From CALBTQ01 sp036743315 (GTDB taxonomy: Bacteria > Lernaellota > Lernaellaia > Lernaellales > Lernaellaceae): a DNA stretch of 15,708 bases. The notes below the pieces were generated by a model, which did not search any database, was not told the DNA's origin, and saw only the letters and a list, made by a program, of their open reading frames with translations. The DNA is taken from assembly GCA_036743315.1 (NCBI GenBank), contig DAINPV010000057.1, positions 1 through 15,708 of the forward strand, read 5' to 3'. Each line of letters opens with the position of its first letter. Within the stretch, counting starts at the first letter, position 1. This document shows, in pieces, positions 14,593 through 15,708 of the stretch. A program made the position numbers and the translations under genes.

Positions 14593-15410
14593 AGCGCGGG
14601 CGCGTCGTCGCGTTGCTCCTCGCCGTGTTCGCGCTGGGCGTGCTCGTGTACGCCTGGCAGATCGAACCGCGCCGGTTGACGATCACCCACCTTGCGCTGC
14701 CCGCCCCGCTGGCCGAGGCGCTGGCCGGCGCGCGCGTGGTGTACGTCGCCGATTTGCACGTCACGCCGCGCTGGCCGATCCGCAAGCGGTTTCTGGCGAC
14801 GCTACGCGCGCTGGACCCGGACTACCTGCTCCTGGGCGGCGACCTGGTCTGGTACGAAGGGAACGTGGACGCGAGCGTCGAGTTGCTCAAACAACTGCCC
14901 GCGCGCCGGGGCGCCTACGCGGTGCTCGGCGACGCCGACTACCAGGGCAAAATCCGCAATTGCGCCTTTTGCCACGTACCGGGCAAGCGCGAGCTGCGCA
15001 CCGACCTGCCGGTCACCTTTTTGCGCAACGAAGCCCTGACCATCGCCGATGGCGCGGTGGAACTGGTCGGGTTGGACGCCGACAAGCGTCACGAGTGGAA
15101 ATCGACCGGCGAACGCCATCTGCCCGCCGACAAACCGTCGCTGGTGTTGACGCATTACCCCGAGGCGCTGCGCGTGATCGCCCCGCGCGGCGCGGACCTC
15201 GTGTTGGGCGCCGACACCCACGGCGGGCAGTTCCTCGCCCCGCGCTTCCTGTTTCGTTGGGTCTTCAACTCCGACCGCGCGCGGTATCTGTACGGCTGGT
15301 TCGACGACGGCGGCACGCGCCTGTTCGTCACGCGCGGCGTCGGCGAGAGCATCCTGCCCCTGCGCCTGGGCCGGCCGCCCGAAATCGTGCTGTTGGAGGG
15401 CGGACGATGA
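14589..15410 (+). CDS. Exported calcineurin-like metallophosphoesterase with altered ligand motifs and a CxxCH
   Basis: A 273-residue YaeI-like phosphoesterase with an N-terminal membrane anchor or signal (MKRGRVVALLLAVFALGVLVYAW). Its motifs in order are VADLH (D55, H57, the first metal motif), LLGGDLVW (D85), and LGDADY at 114-118, where the family has GNHDY. Then come THYPEAL (H189) and GADTHGGQ (208-214), where the family has GHTHGGQ. The Asn-His pair and one His of GHTH are therefore replaced by Asp/Ala and Asp. Directly after GDADY lies NCAFCH (C125, C128, H129), a CxxCH of the kind that binds haem c or, with other ligands, metal. The fold call is firm; the activity is uncertain. The ATG at 14589 overlaps the previous stop as ATGA. 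The frame is open further upstream, but there it only shadows the binding-protein gene. Confidence 0.85.
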   Translation: MKRGRVVALLLAVFALGVLVYAWQIEPRRLTITHLALPAPLAEALAGARVVYVADLHVTPRWPIRKRFLATLRALDPDYLLLGGDLVWYEGNVDASVELLKQLPARRGAYAVLGDADYQGKIRNCAFCHVPGKRELRTDLPVTFLRNEALTIADGAVELVGLDADKRHEWKSTGERHLPADKPSLVLTHYPEALRVIAPRGADLVLGADTHGGQFLAPRFLFRWVFNSDRARYLYGWFDDGGTRLFVTRGVGESILPLRLGRPPEIVLLEGGR

Positions 15411-15708
15411 AACGACTCGTTTATCTCGCCCTTCTGCTCCTGGTCCTGCCGGCCGCTTGCTCGCCCGAGCCGGTGCGCATAATTAATGATTTTGAAACCG
15501 AATCGGACCTTGACCGTCTGACCTGGCGGTGTCCATACTGGATCGAGCGGACGGACGATTTTATCGCCGTCGGTCGATACGGATTGATGGTCGAGATGCC
15601 GGCCGGGATCTACCCGACGTTGGAGCTTTGGAACATTCCCGAGAACTGGAGTCGCTACGCGCGGCTCGAGTTCGAACGCGCGGAGCGGATCGTCGTCCGC
15701 ACGGAACG
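15407..15708 (+). CDS. Lipoprotein with carbohydrate-binding-like beta-sandwich, N-terminal part
   Basis: The gene runs off the right edge; 100 residues are visible. A lipoprotein signal (MKRLVYLALLLLVLPAAC, C18) is followed by IINDFETESDLDRLTWRCPY, FIAVGRYGLMVEMPAG and YPTLELWNIPENWSRYARLEF. The pattern DFE...W...A..G...L.V......YP......W..Y..L.F is that of galactose-binding/CBM-like beta-sandwich domains; this is recognition by pattern only. GGAGGG lies seven to eight bases before the ATG. The start overlaps the metallophosphoesterase stop as ATGA, so this is the third gene of a coupled exported set. Confidence 0.75.
   Translation, partial: MKRLVYLALLLLVLPAACSPEPVRIINDFETESDLDRLTWRCPYWIERTDDFIAVGRYGLMVEMPAGIYPTLELWNIPENWSRYARLEFERAERIVVRTE

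Overview
The window is high-GC DNA (about two thirds G+C by eye, with strong G/C preference at third codon positions). It is packed with bacterial genes from a Gram-negative organism. Lipoprotein signals, a GT51 peptidoglycan glycosyltransferase with an AsmA-like N-terminal part, RlmI, a DksA-type protein and a chloroplast-EGY-like site-2 protease all fit a deltaproteobacterial-grade lineage (Myxococcota, Desulfobacterota, Lernaellota or similar). The phylum cannot be fixed from this sequence alone. I saw no tRNA, rRNA, CRISPR array, insertion sequence or phage gene.

Layout. (1) 1-5436, plus strand: the 3' half of a DnaE-family polymerase gene, a lipoprotein of the alkaline-phosphatase superfamily, and an AsmA-like/GT51 glycosyltransferase that overlaps its upstream gene as GTGA. 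(2) 5575-7650, plus strand: a small lipoprotein, the 23S rRNA methyltransferase rlmI, and a small unknown cytoplasmic protein. (3) 7647-9602, minus strand: one large exported protein of unknown function. It runs tail-to-tail with the previous gene, and their stop codons interlock. (4) 9603-9780: a divergent intergenic region with a plausible sigma-70 promoter and a hairpin followed by a T-tract on the minus strand. (5) 9781-13013, plus strand: a small conserved-looking protein, a DksA/TraR zinc-finger regulator (ATGA overlap), a site-2 (M50) membrane protease, an SRPBCC-fold protein and a TPR protein, closely spaced. (6) 13054-15708, plus strand: an oligopeptide-type solute-binding lipoprotein, an exported metallophosphoesterase with altered metal-ligand motifs and a CxxCH, and the start of another lipoprotein. 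The last three genes are chained by ATGA overlaps.

How they fit together. Most of the window concerns the cell envelope: peptidoglycan glycan-strand polymerisation, exported phosphohydrolase-like proteins, several lipoproteins and an intramembrane protease. Housekeeping genes (polymerase, rRNA methyltransferase, DksA-like regulator) are interspersed. I found no clear-cut new defence or mobile system. The most unusual points are the apparently permuted and ligand-poor phosphatase-fold lipoprotein, the metallophosphoesterase with replaced ligand motifs and a CxxCH, two genes whose best start is CTG, and a perfect 19-base inverted repeat at the extreme left edge. That repeat puts a stop into the polymerase frame and looks like an assembly artefact.
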